From an uncultured Sutterella sp. (GTDB taxonomy: Bacteria > Pseudomonadota > Gammaproteobacteria > Burkholderiales > Burkholderiaceae_F), in NCBI GenBank assembly GCA_905198475.1, contig CAJKCQ010000091.1, positions 1-6,838 on the forward strand: 6,838 nucleotides of DNA. Reading direction: 5' to 3'. Positions 1-4,870 of this stretch are shown piece after piece. How positions within the stretch are numbered: position 1 is the stretch's first letter; the number at the start of each line of letters is the position of its first letter. The notes under the pieces are model-generated. The model made no database searches and had not been told where the DNA came from. It was given only the letters and a program-made list of their open reading frames with translations. The position numbers and the translations under genes were made by a program.

Positions 1-53
1 CGCGTAAGGACTCAGTAGGGAATCTCCGTCCTTCAGGGCGGAGAGGATGTCAA
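1..53 (+). mobile_element. Right end of an IS200/IS605-family (TnpB-type) insertion element, partial
   Basis: Seen: the tetranucleotide GAAT (20-23) lies directly before a perfect hairpin whose 8-bp arms are 24-31 and 36-43 (one G-T pair, loop TTCA). A short linker AGGATG-like stretch follows, then TCAA at 50-53. Known: right ends of IS200/IS605 elements carry a subterminal hairpin, a GAAT-like guide and a TCAA-like cleavage site (the IS608 arrangement). The GGAAT-hairpin-AGGATGTCAA pattern is common at the 3' end of tnpB-carrying members. Inferred: the element lies to the left on the plus strand and ends at base 53. No transposase or TnpB coding is visible in the 50 bases available. It could be a complete element, a tnpB-only derivative or a decayed end. 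Confidence 0.68.
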
Positions 54-73
54 GAGGGGTTGGCGCAGTTCAC
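1..73 (+). ncRNA. Possible 3' end of a TnpB omega-RNA with its guide
   Basis: Known: in TnpB systems the right end of the element is transcribed as the omega-RNA scaffold, and bases just beyond the element end act as the roughly 16-20 base guide. Inferred: if this element is functional, the scaffold covers the hairpin at 24-43 up to base 53. The guide would then start at base 54 (GAGGGGTTGG...) and be antisense to the last codons of ybaK. The upstream part of the RNA and any TnpB lie outside the window, so activity cannot be judged. Confidence 0.4.
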
Positions 74-550
74 GGGCTTCGCGCCCAGGACTTCGGTGAG
101 CACCTTCGGGTCGATGCCGACCTGGTAGCCGCGCCGCCCGCCGTTGATGAAGATTCTGTCGAGATCAAGGATCGAAGCTTCGACGTAGACGGGCATGCGC
201 TTCTTCGTGCCGAAGGGGCTCGTGCCGCCCACGAAGTAGCCCGAATTGCGCTGCGCCTGCTCGGGCTTGCATGGGGCGACGTGCTTTACGCCGATCTGGC
301 GCGCGAGGTTCTTCGTGGACACCTCGCAGTCGCCGTGCATGAGGATGATCAGGGGCTTGGCGTTCTCGTCCTCCATCACGAGCGTCTTGATCACGTGGTG
401 ATGGTCGAGCCCGCAGGCCGAGGCGGCGAGCGCCGTGCCGCCGTGCTCCTCGTACTCGTAGGACTTCTCTTCAAAGGGAATCTTGTGCGCCTTGAGCCAC
501 TGCGTGGCGGGCGTGAGGCTCTGATGCTGGGACTTCGACATGGGCGTCAT
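50..550 (-). CDS. ybaK: Cys-tRNA(Pro)/Cys-tRNA(Cys) deacylase YbaK
   Basis: Trans-editing enzyme of the cytoplasm that hydrolyses cysteine wrongly attached to tRNA(Pro) by prolyl-tRNA synthetase. The 166-residue product spans the usual YbaK/EbsC domain length. Visible family marks are the IKTL segment with the conserved lysine at about residue 55, the AQR-SGY segment at 99-105, the GGTSPFG loop at 108-114 followed by KKR, and INGGRRG near the C-terminus. The start at 550 (MTPMSKS) is preferred as the first in-frame ATG beside the domain. An ATG at 541 (MSKSQ) would give 163 residues, and neither has a clear ribosome binding site. It follows ispH on the same strand after 104 bases and may be cotranscribed. 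The stop codon TGA lies inside the TCAA of the adjoining insertion-element end, so the last codons were probably rewritten by that insertion. The protein end still aligns in length with E. coli YbaK. Confidence 0.92.
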   Translation of the reverse strand: MTPMSKSQHQSLTPATQWLKAHKIPFEEKSYEYEEHGGTALAASACGLDHHHVIKTLVMEDENAKPLIILMHGDCEVSTKNLARQIGVKHVAPCKPEQAQRNSGYFVGGTSPFGTKKRMPVYVEASILDLDRIFINGGRRGYQVGIDPKVLTEVLGAKPVNCANPS

Positions 551-564
551 CCATCGTCTTTGCC

Positions 565-605
565 GCGGCCCCAGGCGGAGCGCTCTTGGCTCCCCTCGGG
601 GCCGC
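565..605 (-). other. Two-part hairpin between ispH and ybaK
   Basis: The 8-base arms 565-572 (GCGGCCCC) and 598-605 (GGGGCCGC) are perfect complements. Inside them 577-581 (GGAGC) pairs with 589-593 (GCTCC) around a 7-base loop. No T-run follows on either strand, so this is not a typical intrinsic terminator. It ends 14 bases before the ybaK start in the mRNA. It could act in mRNA processing or stability, or limit ybaK translation. Only the structure is certain. Confidence 0.4.
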
Positions 606-654
606 AGGAATTCAAGAAAAATGTCGTAGGGGATAGTACTACCGCTGCGGACGG

Positions 655-1620
655 TCAGCCGCCGCGCGCAGTCCGCGCCGCTTCGAGGTCGCTCTCCCAA
701 AGGCCCTTCGGAAGCGGGAAGGCGACGTTCTCCTCCTCGCCCTTGAGCGTCGTGACGCGGTCGGCCCCGGCGTGGGCGCGCAGCCATTCGACGACGCCCT
801 GCACGAGGGACTCCGGAGCGGAGGCGCCGGCGGTGATGCCGACCGTCTTCACGCCTTCGAGCCACGCGGGATCGACGTGCTCGGCCGAATCCACGAGCCA
901 GGCGCGCACGCCCTCGCGCTCGGCCACCTCGCGCAGGCGGTTCGAATTGGAGCTCGTCGCCGAACCGATCACGAGGACGCAGTCCACGCCCGCCTGCGCG
1001 AGCTTCTTCACCGCCTCCTGGCGGTTCTGCGTCGCGTAGCAGATGTCCTGGCGCTTGGGCTCGAGAATCGACGGGTAGCGCGCCTTCAGGGCCTCGATCA
1101 CGCTTCTCGAGTCGTCCGCGCTGATCGTGGTCTGCGTGACGTACGCGAGCTGATCGGAGTTGGCGCAGGGGAGCTCGGCGACGTCCGCGGGCTTTTCAAT
1201 GAGGCGGATGCCGTCCTCGACCTGCCCCATGGTCCCCTCGACCTCGGGGTGCCCGGCGTGGCCGATCATCAGGATCGTGCGGCCCTCGCGGCGCATGCGG
1301 CCCACCTCCTTGTGGACCTTGGTGACGAGCGGGCAGGTGGCGTCGAAGACCCTCAGGCCCCGCGCCTGCGCTTCGCGCGCGACGGCCTTCGGAACGCCGT
1401 GGGCGGAGAAGACCACGGTGGCGCCCTCGGGCACCTCGGAGAGGTCGTCCACGAAGAGCGCGCCGCGGGCGCGGAGGTTTTCGACGACCGTGCGGTTGTG
1501 CACGATCTCGTGACGGACGTAGATGGGGGCGCCGTAGATGGCGAGCGCCCGCTCGACGATGGCGATGGCGCGCGTGACGCCGGCGCAGAAGCCGCGCGGC
1601 TGGGCGAGAAGAACCTGCAT
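655..1620 (-). CDS. ispH: 4-hydroxy-3-methylbut-2-enyl diphosphate reductase IspH
   Basis: Fe-S enzyme of the last MEP-pathway step, reducing HMBPP to isopentenyl and dimethylallyl diphosphate. The 321-residue product is close to E. coli IspH (316). The three cluster cysteines are present: Cys12 (PRGFCAGV), Cys96 (DATCPLVTKVH) and Cys194 (QDICYATQNRQ). Substrate-site residues are also visible: His41 in RHEIVHN, His74 in SAHGV, His124 and Glu126 in GHAGHPEVEGTMGQ, TQTT at 162-165, the SSNSN stretch at 223-227 and the GASAP loop at 265-269. The start at 1620 (MQVLLAQPRGFCAG) matches the family N-terminus, with a GAGA ribosome binding site about 7 bases upstream. An in-frame ATG at 1692 would add 24 residues unlike the family. 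It diverges from rpmB and lies upstream of ybaK. No fkpB is seen beside it. Confidence 0.97.
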   Translation of the reverse strand: MQVLLAQPRGFCAGVTRAIAIVERALAIYGAPIYVRHEIVHNRTVVENLRARGALFVDDLSEVPEGATVVFSAHGVPKAVAREAQARGLRVFDATCPLVTKVHKEVGRMRREGRTILMIGHAGHPEVEGTMGQVEDGIRLIEKPADVAELPCANSDQLAYVTQTTISADDSRSVIEALKARYPSILEPKRQDICYATQNRQEAVKKLAQAGVDCVLVIGSATSSNSNRLREVAEREGVRAWLVDSAEHVDPAWLEGVKTVGITAGASAPESLVQGVVEWLRAHAGADRVTTLKGEEENVAFPLPKGLWESDLEAARTARGG

Positions 1621-1700
1621 GGGAGTCTCGGTTGATGGGTCTGGTGCCGCTAGGTTAAAGAAAAATGGGGTTTTGCGCACACGCACGCTCACGAACCGAG

Positions 1701-1706
1701 TACAAT
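1701..1706 (+). promoter_or_regulatory. Candidate -10 element for rpmBG
   Basis: TACAAT matches the sigma-70 -10 consensus at five of six positions and is followed by TCGC, as in many betaproteobacterial promoters. No recognisable -35 sits 16-18 bases upstream. If used, it gives a leader of about 210 bases before rpmB. TAGAAT at 1826-1831 is an alternative that would give a leader of about 85 bases. Confidence 0.33.
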
Positions 1707-1857
1707 TCGCTCCCTGTCAAATTCTCCGCGCCGCCTGGAGCCCTGTACTGACACTGTGGGGAGCCAAGCCGGTCCGCGCCTGTAGTTGGCTGCGTCGCTG
1801 GTGGCGTCGCAATCGGAGATTGACGTAGAATCATCAACTTTCTGCGCTCGTTTGGTG

Positions 1858-1886
1858 CCGCCCCTTCTCTTTGAGGAGCAGGGCGG
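1858..1886 (+). other. Leader hairpin upstream of rpmB
   Basis: CCGCCC (1858-1863) pairs with GGGCGG (1881-1886). After a two-base bulge, 1864-1869 pairs with 1873-1878 around a TTT loop, giving about 12 pairs. The T-run (1901-1906) begins 14 bases beyond the stem, too far for a standard terminator. It lies in the 5' leader if either upstream -10 candidate is used, so a role in ribosomal-protein leader control is possible but unproven. Confidence 0.4.
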
Positions 1887-1922
1887 GGGCCTGCGAGACG
1901 TTTTTTATTTTTGGAGTTAAAG

Positions 1923-2156
1923 ATGGCACGAGTGTGTCAAGTCACCGGTAAGGCGCCGATGGTCGGCCATCAGGTCTCGCACGCGAATAACAAGACCAAG
2001 CGTCGCTTCATGCCGAATCTGCAGTATCGCCGTTTCTGGGTTGAGAGCGAAAACCGTTGGGTTCGTCTTCGTCTGACGAATGCGGGCCTGCGCACGGTTG
2101 ACAAGGTCGGCATTGATGCCGTTCTCGCGGATCTTCGCGCCCGCGGCGAAATCTAA
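1923..2156 (+). CDS. rpmB: 50S ribosomal protein L28
   Basis: Component of the large ribosomal subunit. The 77-residue product matches L28 over its full length (78 in E. coli): N-terminal ARVCQVTGKAP, the SHANNKTKRRFMPNLQ basic segment at about 24-39, RRFWVESENRWVRLRL, and C-terminal GIDAVLADLRARGE. The ATG at 1923 is chosen because GGAG (1913-1916) lies six bases upstream and the protein then starts like the family. The in-frame TTG at 1911 falls before that site. It is first in the rpmB-rpmG pair, with 14 bases to rpmG. It uses CGT arginine codons and looks less GC-extreme than dnaG, as expected for a highly expressed gene. Confidence 0.97.
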   Translation: MARVCQVTGKAPMVGHQVSHANNKTKRRFMPNLQYRRFWVESENRWVRLRLTNAGLRTVDKVGIDAVLADLRARGEI

Positions 2157-2170
2157 TTTAGGAGTTCACC

Positions 2171-2338
2171 ATGGCGAAAAGCGCTCGCGACAAGATCAAG
2201 CTCGCCTCCACGGCCGGCACGGGTCACTTCTACACCACGACGAAGAACCGCAAGACCCAGTCTGGCAAGATGGAAATCTCCAAGTACGATCCGGTGGCCC
2301 GCAAGCACGTGATCTACAAGGAGACGAAGCTCAAGTAA
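2171..2338 (+). CDS. rpmG: 50S ribosomal protein L33
   Basis: Component of the large ribosomal subunit near the E site. The 55-residue product (MAKSARDKIKLASTAGTGHF onward, with YTTTKNRK and KKYDP-like SKYDPVARKHVIYKETKLK) is full length for L33. It has no cysteine, so it is the zinc-free form, like the E. coli protein, and no zinc-ribbon Cys pairs are visible. A strong ribosome binding site AGGAG (2160-2164) stands six bases before the ATG. The gene follows rpmB by 14 bases, and two terminators follow it. This rpmB-rpmG pairing is standard in proteobacteria. Confidence 0.97.
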   Translation: MAKSARDKIKLASTAGTGHFYTTTKNRKTQSGKMEISKYDPVARKHVIYKETKLK

Positions 2339-2384
2339 TTTGAGCTCAGGCTCCCGGCCCGCAGCTGATGCGGCGTCGCCTCAG

Positions 2385-2398
2385 GCTCCTTCGGGAGC
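2385..2398 (+). other. UUCG tetraloop hairpin after rpmG
   Basis: GCTCC (2385-2389), loop TTCG, then GGAGC (2394-2398) forms a C(UUCG)G hairpin, an exceptionally stable loop type in RNA. No T-run follows, so it is not itself a terminator. It lies in the 3' untranslated part of the rpmBG transcript, before the first terminator, and could protect the 3' end. The 10-base CTCAGGCTCC occurs both at 2345-2354 and at 2380-2389, overlapping its left arm. Confidence 0.4.
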
Positions 2399-2431
2399 GG
2401 ACGGTGCGCCTCCGGCTGCAGGAGCTGGCGG

Positions 2432-2467
2432 AAGGCCCGATGTGGATTCGCTCCCGTCGGGCTTTTT
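2432..2467 (+). terminator. Intrinsic terminator of rpmBG (first of two)
   Basis: The arm 2432-2440 (AAGGCCCGA) pairs with 2457-2465 (nine pairs including one G-T), with GCCCGA/TCGGGC as its strong core and a 16-base loop. The core is followed by TTTTT at 2463-2467. Orientation and position fit termination of the rpmB-rpmG transcript. The large loop makes it less strong than the next one. Confidence 0.65.
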
Positions 2468-2484
2468 GGCGTCCGTAGCTCATG

Positions 2485-2522
2485 AAAACGCCCCGCACGG
2501 GATCTCCCGCCGGGGCGTTTTT
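2485..2522. terminator. Bidirectional intrinsic terminator between rpmG and tsaD
   Basis: AAAACGCCCCG (2485-2495) and CGGGGCGTTTT (2511-2521) are perfect 11-base complements. An inner CGGG/CCCG pairing (2498-2501 with 2506-2509) caps the stem. The plus strand ends in TTTTT and the minus strand in TTTT, so it can stop both rpmBG and the convergent tsaD, whose stop codon lies 20 bases away. Confidence 0.9.
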
Positions 2523-2541
2523 GTCGCCGCAGAGTGCCCGG

Positions 2542-3606
2542 TCAGACCGTGAGGGCCTCGGGGAGCGCGGCCTTCGGGAGAATCTCGAGCGGCCAGCGCG
2601 GACGCACGCCGAAGGCGAGCTTCGAGAGGAGCGCGTCGCGCTCGGCTTGGGTCATCGACTCGAGCCGCGCGATGCCCGCGGCGGCGATCATCGCGCCGTT
2701 GTCCGTGCAGAGCCGCATCGGCGGGAAGTAGATCTTCCCGCGGCGGCGCTCCACTTCCTGAGTGAGCCGCGCACGGAGCTGCTTGTTGGCGGAGACGCCG
2801 CCCGCCACCACGACGTGGTTGAGGCGCGTCGTCTTGATCGCGCGCACGAGCTTCGCGGCGAGCACGTCCACGAGGGCGTCCACGAACCCGCGGGCGAGGT
2901 TCGCGCGGAACGTCTCGTCCTTCGGGTCTGGGGCGTTCGTCACCGCGGTGAGCACCGAGGTCTTGAGGCCCGAGAAGCTCATCATCAGGTTGGGCGCGTG
3001 GATCATGGGGCGGGCGAGCTCGATCGCGCCCGGAACGCCCTTTTCGGCGAGCGCCGACACGGCGGGACCGCCGGGATAGGAGAGGCCGAGGAGCTGCGCG
3101 GTCTTGTCGAAGGCTTCGCCCGCGGCGTCGTCGAGCGTCTCGCCGAGGAGTTCGTAGCTCCCGAAGGACTCGACCTTGAGGATCTGCGTGTGCCCGCCCG
3201 AAACGAGGAGCGCGAGGAAGGGAAATTCCGGCGCCGGATCGGCGAGGCGCGCCGCGAGGAGGTGTCCCTCGAGGTGATGCACGCCCACCACCGGAATGCC
3301 GAGGGCGAAGCCCATCGCGTGGGCGACGGCGTTGCCCGCGAGCAGGGCGCCCGCGAGCCCGGGGCCCTCGGTCACGGCGATCGCCGTGATGTCCGAGCGG
3401 CTTCTGCCCGCCTTGGCGAGGACTTCGTCGGTGAGGGCGACCACGCGGCGGATGTGGTCGCGGCTCGCGAGCTCGGGCACCACGCCGCCGTAGGCGCGGT
3501 GCATGTCGATCTGGGTGTGGAGCGCGTCGGCGAGCAGCCCCTCCGTGTCGGAGATGAGCGCGGCGCCGGTTTCGTCGCAGGAGGATTCAATACCGAGAAC
3601 TAGCAT
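2542..3606 (-). CDS. tsaD: tRNA N6-adenosine threonylcarbamoyltransferase TsaD
   Basis: Catalytic subunit that, with TsaB and TsaE, transfers threonylcarbamoyl from TsaC-made threonylcarbamoyl-AMP to A37 of ANN-decoding tRNAs (t6A). The 354-residue product has the Kae1/Qri7 ASKHA fold signatures: LGIESSCDETG at 4-14, GGVVPELASRDH at 40-51, metal-binding His111 and His115 in HHLEGH, LVSGGHTQ at 134-141, GGVSANKQLR, and TDNGAMIA with the metal-site Asp at about 302. C-terminal FGVRPRWPLEIL is also typical. The start at 3606 (MLVLGIES) fits the family. ATG 3618 would add MRTT. Neither has a clear ribosome binding site. It diverges from rpsU and converges on rpmBG. TsaB, TsaE and TsaC are not in the window. 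Confidence 0.96.
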   Translation of the reverse strand: MLVLGIESSCDETGAALISDTEGLLADALHTQIDMHRAYGGVVPELASRDHIRRVVALTDEVLAKAGRSRSDITAIAVTEGPGLAGALLAGNAVAHAMGFALGIPVVGVHHLEGHLLAARLADPAPEFPFLALLVSGGHTQILKVESFGSYELLGETLDDAAGEAFDKTAQLLGLSYPGGPAVSALAEKGVPGAIELARPMIHAPNLMMSFSGLKTSVLTAVTNAPDPKDETFRANLARGFVDALVDVLAAKLVRAIKTTRLNHVVVAGGVSANKQLRARLTQEVERRRGKIYFPPMRLCTDNGAMIAAAGIARLESMTQAERDALLSKLAFGVRPRWPLEILPKAALPEALTV

Positions 3607-3635
3607 AGTGGTCCGCATTCTAAAAGAGGCCTGCG

Positions 3636-3649
3636 GCGCCTGCAGGCGC
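3636..3649. repeat. 14-bp perfect palindrome in the tsaD/rpsU spacer
   Basis: GCGCCTGCAGGCGC reads the same on both strands, and GGCC blocks (3628-3631 and 3652-3655) can extend it as an outer stem. It lies 30 bases upstream of the tsaD start and about 60 bases upstream of the candidate rpsU -35. It may be an operator for a dimeric regulator or a leftover hairpin. There is no T-run for termination on either strand. Confidence 0.45.
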
Positions 3650-3708
3650 GCGGCCCCGGTGAAGAGGTCCGGCGGAGCGGACGGGGGCGAAAAAATCGCC
3701 GCTTTCGT

Positions 3709-3737
3709 TTGAGTCCGCACGCGTTTTATGAGAAAAT
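3709..3737 (+). promoter_or_regulatory. Candidate sigma-70 promoter for rpsU
   Basis: The -35-like TTGAGT (3709-3714) is 17 bases from GAAAAT (3732-3737). The latter is preceded by TG plus one base (3729-3731), an extended -10 arrangement. Transcription would start near 3744, leaving a leader of about 86 bases before rpsU. Each hexamer has two mismatches to consensus, so this is a reading by eye only. Confidence 0.42.
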
Positions 3738-3829
3738 GCGCGCTTCGTACTCAGCCGCCTCTTGCCCCGGAACCAGACGCAGGCTGGGTTTTTCAATACA
3801 TTTCCGGGTCATCACAACTTTGGTGTCGA

Positions 3830-4042
3830 ATGCCTACTATCCGCGTTAAAGAGAACGAACCCTTCGAAGTCGCCATGCGCCGTTTCAAGCGCACCATCGA
3901 AAAGGCCGGCCTGCTCACCGAGCTTCGTGCGCGCGAATTCTACGAAAAGCCCACGGCCGAGCGTAAGCGCAAGAAGGCCGCCGCGATCAAGCGCCACTAC
4001 AAGCGCCTTCGCAGCATGATGCTCCCGAAGAAGCTCTACTAA
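3830..4042 (+). CDS. rpsU: 30S ribosomal protein S21
   Basis: Small-subunit protein bound near the 3' end of 16S rRNA and needed for efficient initiation. The 70-residue product aligns over its full length with S21: MPTIRVKENEPFEVAMRRFKR at the start, REFYEKPTAERKRKKAAAIKRHYKR in the middle, and MLPKKLY at the C-terminus, which is the betaproteobacterial ending. The ATG at 3830 is chosen by this match. The longer in-frame reading from 3728 adds 34 unrelated residues. Upstream only GGTG (3822-3825) resembles a ribosome binding site, which is weak for an abundant protein. It heads the rpsU-yqeY-dnaG locus and diverges from tsaD. Confidence 0.97.
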   Translation: MPTIRVKENEPFEVAMRRFKRTIEKAGLLTELRAREFYEKPTAERKRKKAAAIKRHYKRLRSMMLPKKLY

Positions 4043-4074
4043 TCTTCGAGCCCACTTCTCTTTTTTCCTCCGAC

Positions 4075-4098
4075 GCCCTCCGGACGTTCCGGCGGGGC
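4075..4098 (+). other. Hairpin between rpsU and yqeY
   Basis: CCGGA (4080-4084) and TCCGG (4088-4092) pair around CGT. GCCC (4075-4078) and GGGC (4095-4098) can extend the stem across an internal loop. A T-run precedes rather than follows it, so it is not a classic terminator. In E. coli a partial terminator separates rpsU from dnaG to lower downstream expression. This hairpin may act as an attenuator or processing site, which is inference. Confidence 0.38.
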
Positions 4099-4132
4099 TT
4101 CTGAAGAATCTCTGATTCCCTCAAGGATGGTG

Positions 4133-4576
4133 ATGATTAAGGACAGAATCCGCGAAGATATGAAGGCCGCGATGCGCGAGCACGACGCCGACCGTCTGAG
4201 CACGATTCGTCTCCTTCTCGCTGCCGTGAAGCAGCGGGAAATCGATGAAAAGATCGATGCGACGGACGACCAGGTGATGGAGATCATCACCAAGATGGTC
4301 AAGCAGCGCCGCGACTCGGTCGAACAGTACCGCGCTGGCGGCCGTGAAGACCTCGCTCAGAAGGAGCAGGCGGAAATCGATGTGCTCTCGGGCTACCTCC
4401 CGAAGCAGCTCTCCGAGGACGAGATCCTCGCGATCATCGACGAAGCCGTTGCTGCTGCGGGCGTCTCCGGCATGGCCGCCATGGGCCGCGTGATGGGTGC
4501 CGTCAAGGCCAAGGTGACGGGCCGCGCCGATCTCGGCAAGGTCTCCGCCCTGGTGAAGGCCCGCCTCACGGCCTGA
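4133..4576 (+). CDS. yqeY: GatB/YqeY-domain protein
   Basis: The 147-residue product covers the whole YqeY family length. The family is largely helical and resembles the C-terminal tail of the GatB amidotransferase subunit. Its cellular role is not settled, and a tRNA-related function is only suggested by that similarity. Visible family marks are N-terminal IKDRIREDMKAAMREHD, the TIRLLLAAVKQREID stretch, QAEIDVLSGYLPKQLSEDE, and the C-terminal GRVMGAVKAKVTGRADLGKV motif with GRAD at 130-133. The ATG at 4133 is preferred because AAGG (4123-4126) lies six bases upstream. For the ATG at 4127 that site would be touching. Position between rpsU and dnaG is the usual one in many proteobacteria, although E. 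coli lacks it there. Confidence 0.93.
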   Translation: MIKDRIREDMKAAMREHDADRLSTIRLLLAAVKQREIDEKIDATDDQVMEIITKMVKQRRDSVEQYRAGGREDLAQKEQAEIDVLSGYLPKQLSEDEILAIIDEAVAAAGVSGMAAMGRVMGAVKAKVTGRADLGKVSALVKARLTA

Positions 4577-4588
4577 GGTCTCTCGACC

Positions 4589-4680
4589 GCGCCTGAGGGC
4601 GCTCACCGTCCCGCGTTCGACACTCGGGGCGGAGAGCCTTCGGGCTTCATATCGGCCGGCGGGCCCGCCTGAAGTGCGGC
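4589..4680 (+). other. Cluster of small palindromes after yqeY
   Basis: Three compact inverted repeats lie in the spacer after yqeY. GCGCC/GGCGC (4589-4593 with 4598-4602) has a TGAG loop. AGCC/GGCT (4635-4638 with 4643-4646) has a TTCG loop. The perfect 12-base palindrome GGCGGGCCCGCC is at 4658-4669. CTTCA (4645-4649) also matches TGAAG (4670-4674). None is followed by a T-run. They lie upstream of the terminator and could stabilise the rpsU-yqeY mRNA 3' end or bind a protein. No coding is seen here. Confidence 0.35.
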
Positions 4681-4698
4681 AGCCGCCGGGTCAATTGG

Positions 4699-4736
4699 AA
4701 ACCTGCAGCGCCTCGGCATGAGGTCTGCAGGTTTTT
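4699..4736 (+). terminator. Intrinsic terminator between yqeY and dnaG
   Basis: AAACCTGCAG (4699-4708) and CTGCAGGTTT (4725-4734) are perfect 10-base complements. An inner CCTC/GAGG (4711-4714 with 4720-4723) closes a five-base loop, and TTTTT (4732-4736) follows. This is the strongest terminator signal in the plus-strand cluster. It implies that rpsU-yqeY transcripts end or are attenuated here before dnaG, comparable in role to the terminator upstream of dnaG in E. coli. Confidence 0.87.
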
Positions 4737-4815
4737 CCATTTTGTGCGGAGTTCCGACTGGAGACCTTCCTCCGCGCCGGGCTCTACCGGCTTATTCGGC
4801 CCGCACGGCGTGCCC

Positions 4816-4821
4816 TATCAT
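4816..4821 (+). promoter_or_regulatory. Candidate -10 for a dnaG promoter
   Basis: TATCAT matches the sigma-70 -10 consensus at five of six positions, downstream of the terminator. The best -35 position (TTATTC, 4792-4797, 18-base spacing) is poor. If used, transcription would begin near 4828, about 43 bases before the dnaG ATG. It overlaps the alternative ATG at 4820, so that start and this promoter cannot both be right. Confidence 0.28.
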
Positions 4822-4870
4822 GAAGGGCTCGTACGCCTCCCATCCGTCAGACACTTCCAACCGCACCGCC

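Larger units (their letters stand above)
1621..1922. promoter_or_regulatory. Divergent ispH/rpmB spacer with both promoters
   Basis: This 302-base spacer separates the divergent starts of ispH and rpmB and must hold promoters for both. No convincing gene is seen. On the plus strand there are two good -10-like hexamers, TACAAT (1701-1706) and TAGAAT (1826-1831), neither with a consensus -35 at normal spacing. On the minus strand a perfect TTGACA reads from 1720 to 1715, but no good -10 lies 16-18 bases downstream. AGCCAA (1762-1767) and TTGGCT (1786-1791) form a weak inverted repeat. A T-rich stretch (1901-1912) lies just before the rpmB ribosome binding site. Confidence 0.6.

Noticed and set aside
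24..43. Hairpin as an intrinsic terminator for ybaK
   Set aside because: On the minus strand the stem is followed by ATTCCC rather than a T-run, and the surrounding GAAT and TCAA fit an insertion-element end better.
620..665. Possible ybaK promoter with TACTAT -10 near the ispH end
   Set aside because: The only -35-like hexamer (CTGACC) is just 14 bases away, too close and too weak.
772..1635. Long plus-strand reading frame opposite ispH
   Set aside because: It is antisense to a clear IspH with all three cluster cysteines. Long frames opposite genes are expected at this GC content.
1715..1720. Perfect TTGACA on the minus strand as the ispH -35
   Set aside because: No acceptable -10 at 16-18 bases downstream (the 17-base position reads GGTTCG), so it is only noted within the spacer entry.
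1791..1810. Near direct repeat GCGTCGC in the rpmB leader
   Set aside because: Two short copies only, 12 bases apart, expected by chance in GC-rich DNA. No array and no CRISPR-like spacing.
2340..2552. 70-codon frame after rpmG
   Set aside because: Low-complexity Ala/Pro/Gly product spanning two terminators and running into the tsaD 3' end. Not credible as a gene.
2482..3603. Long plus-strand reading frame opposite tsaD
   Set aside because: It covers almost exactly the tsaD gene in antisense and has a composition of Arg/Glu/Ala/His with no recognisable domain.
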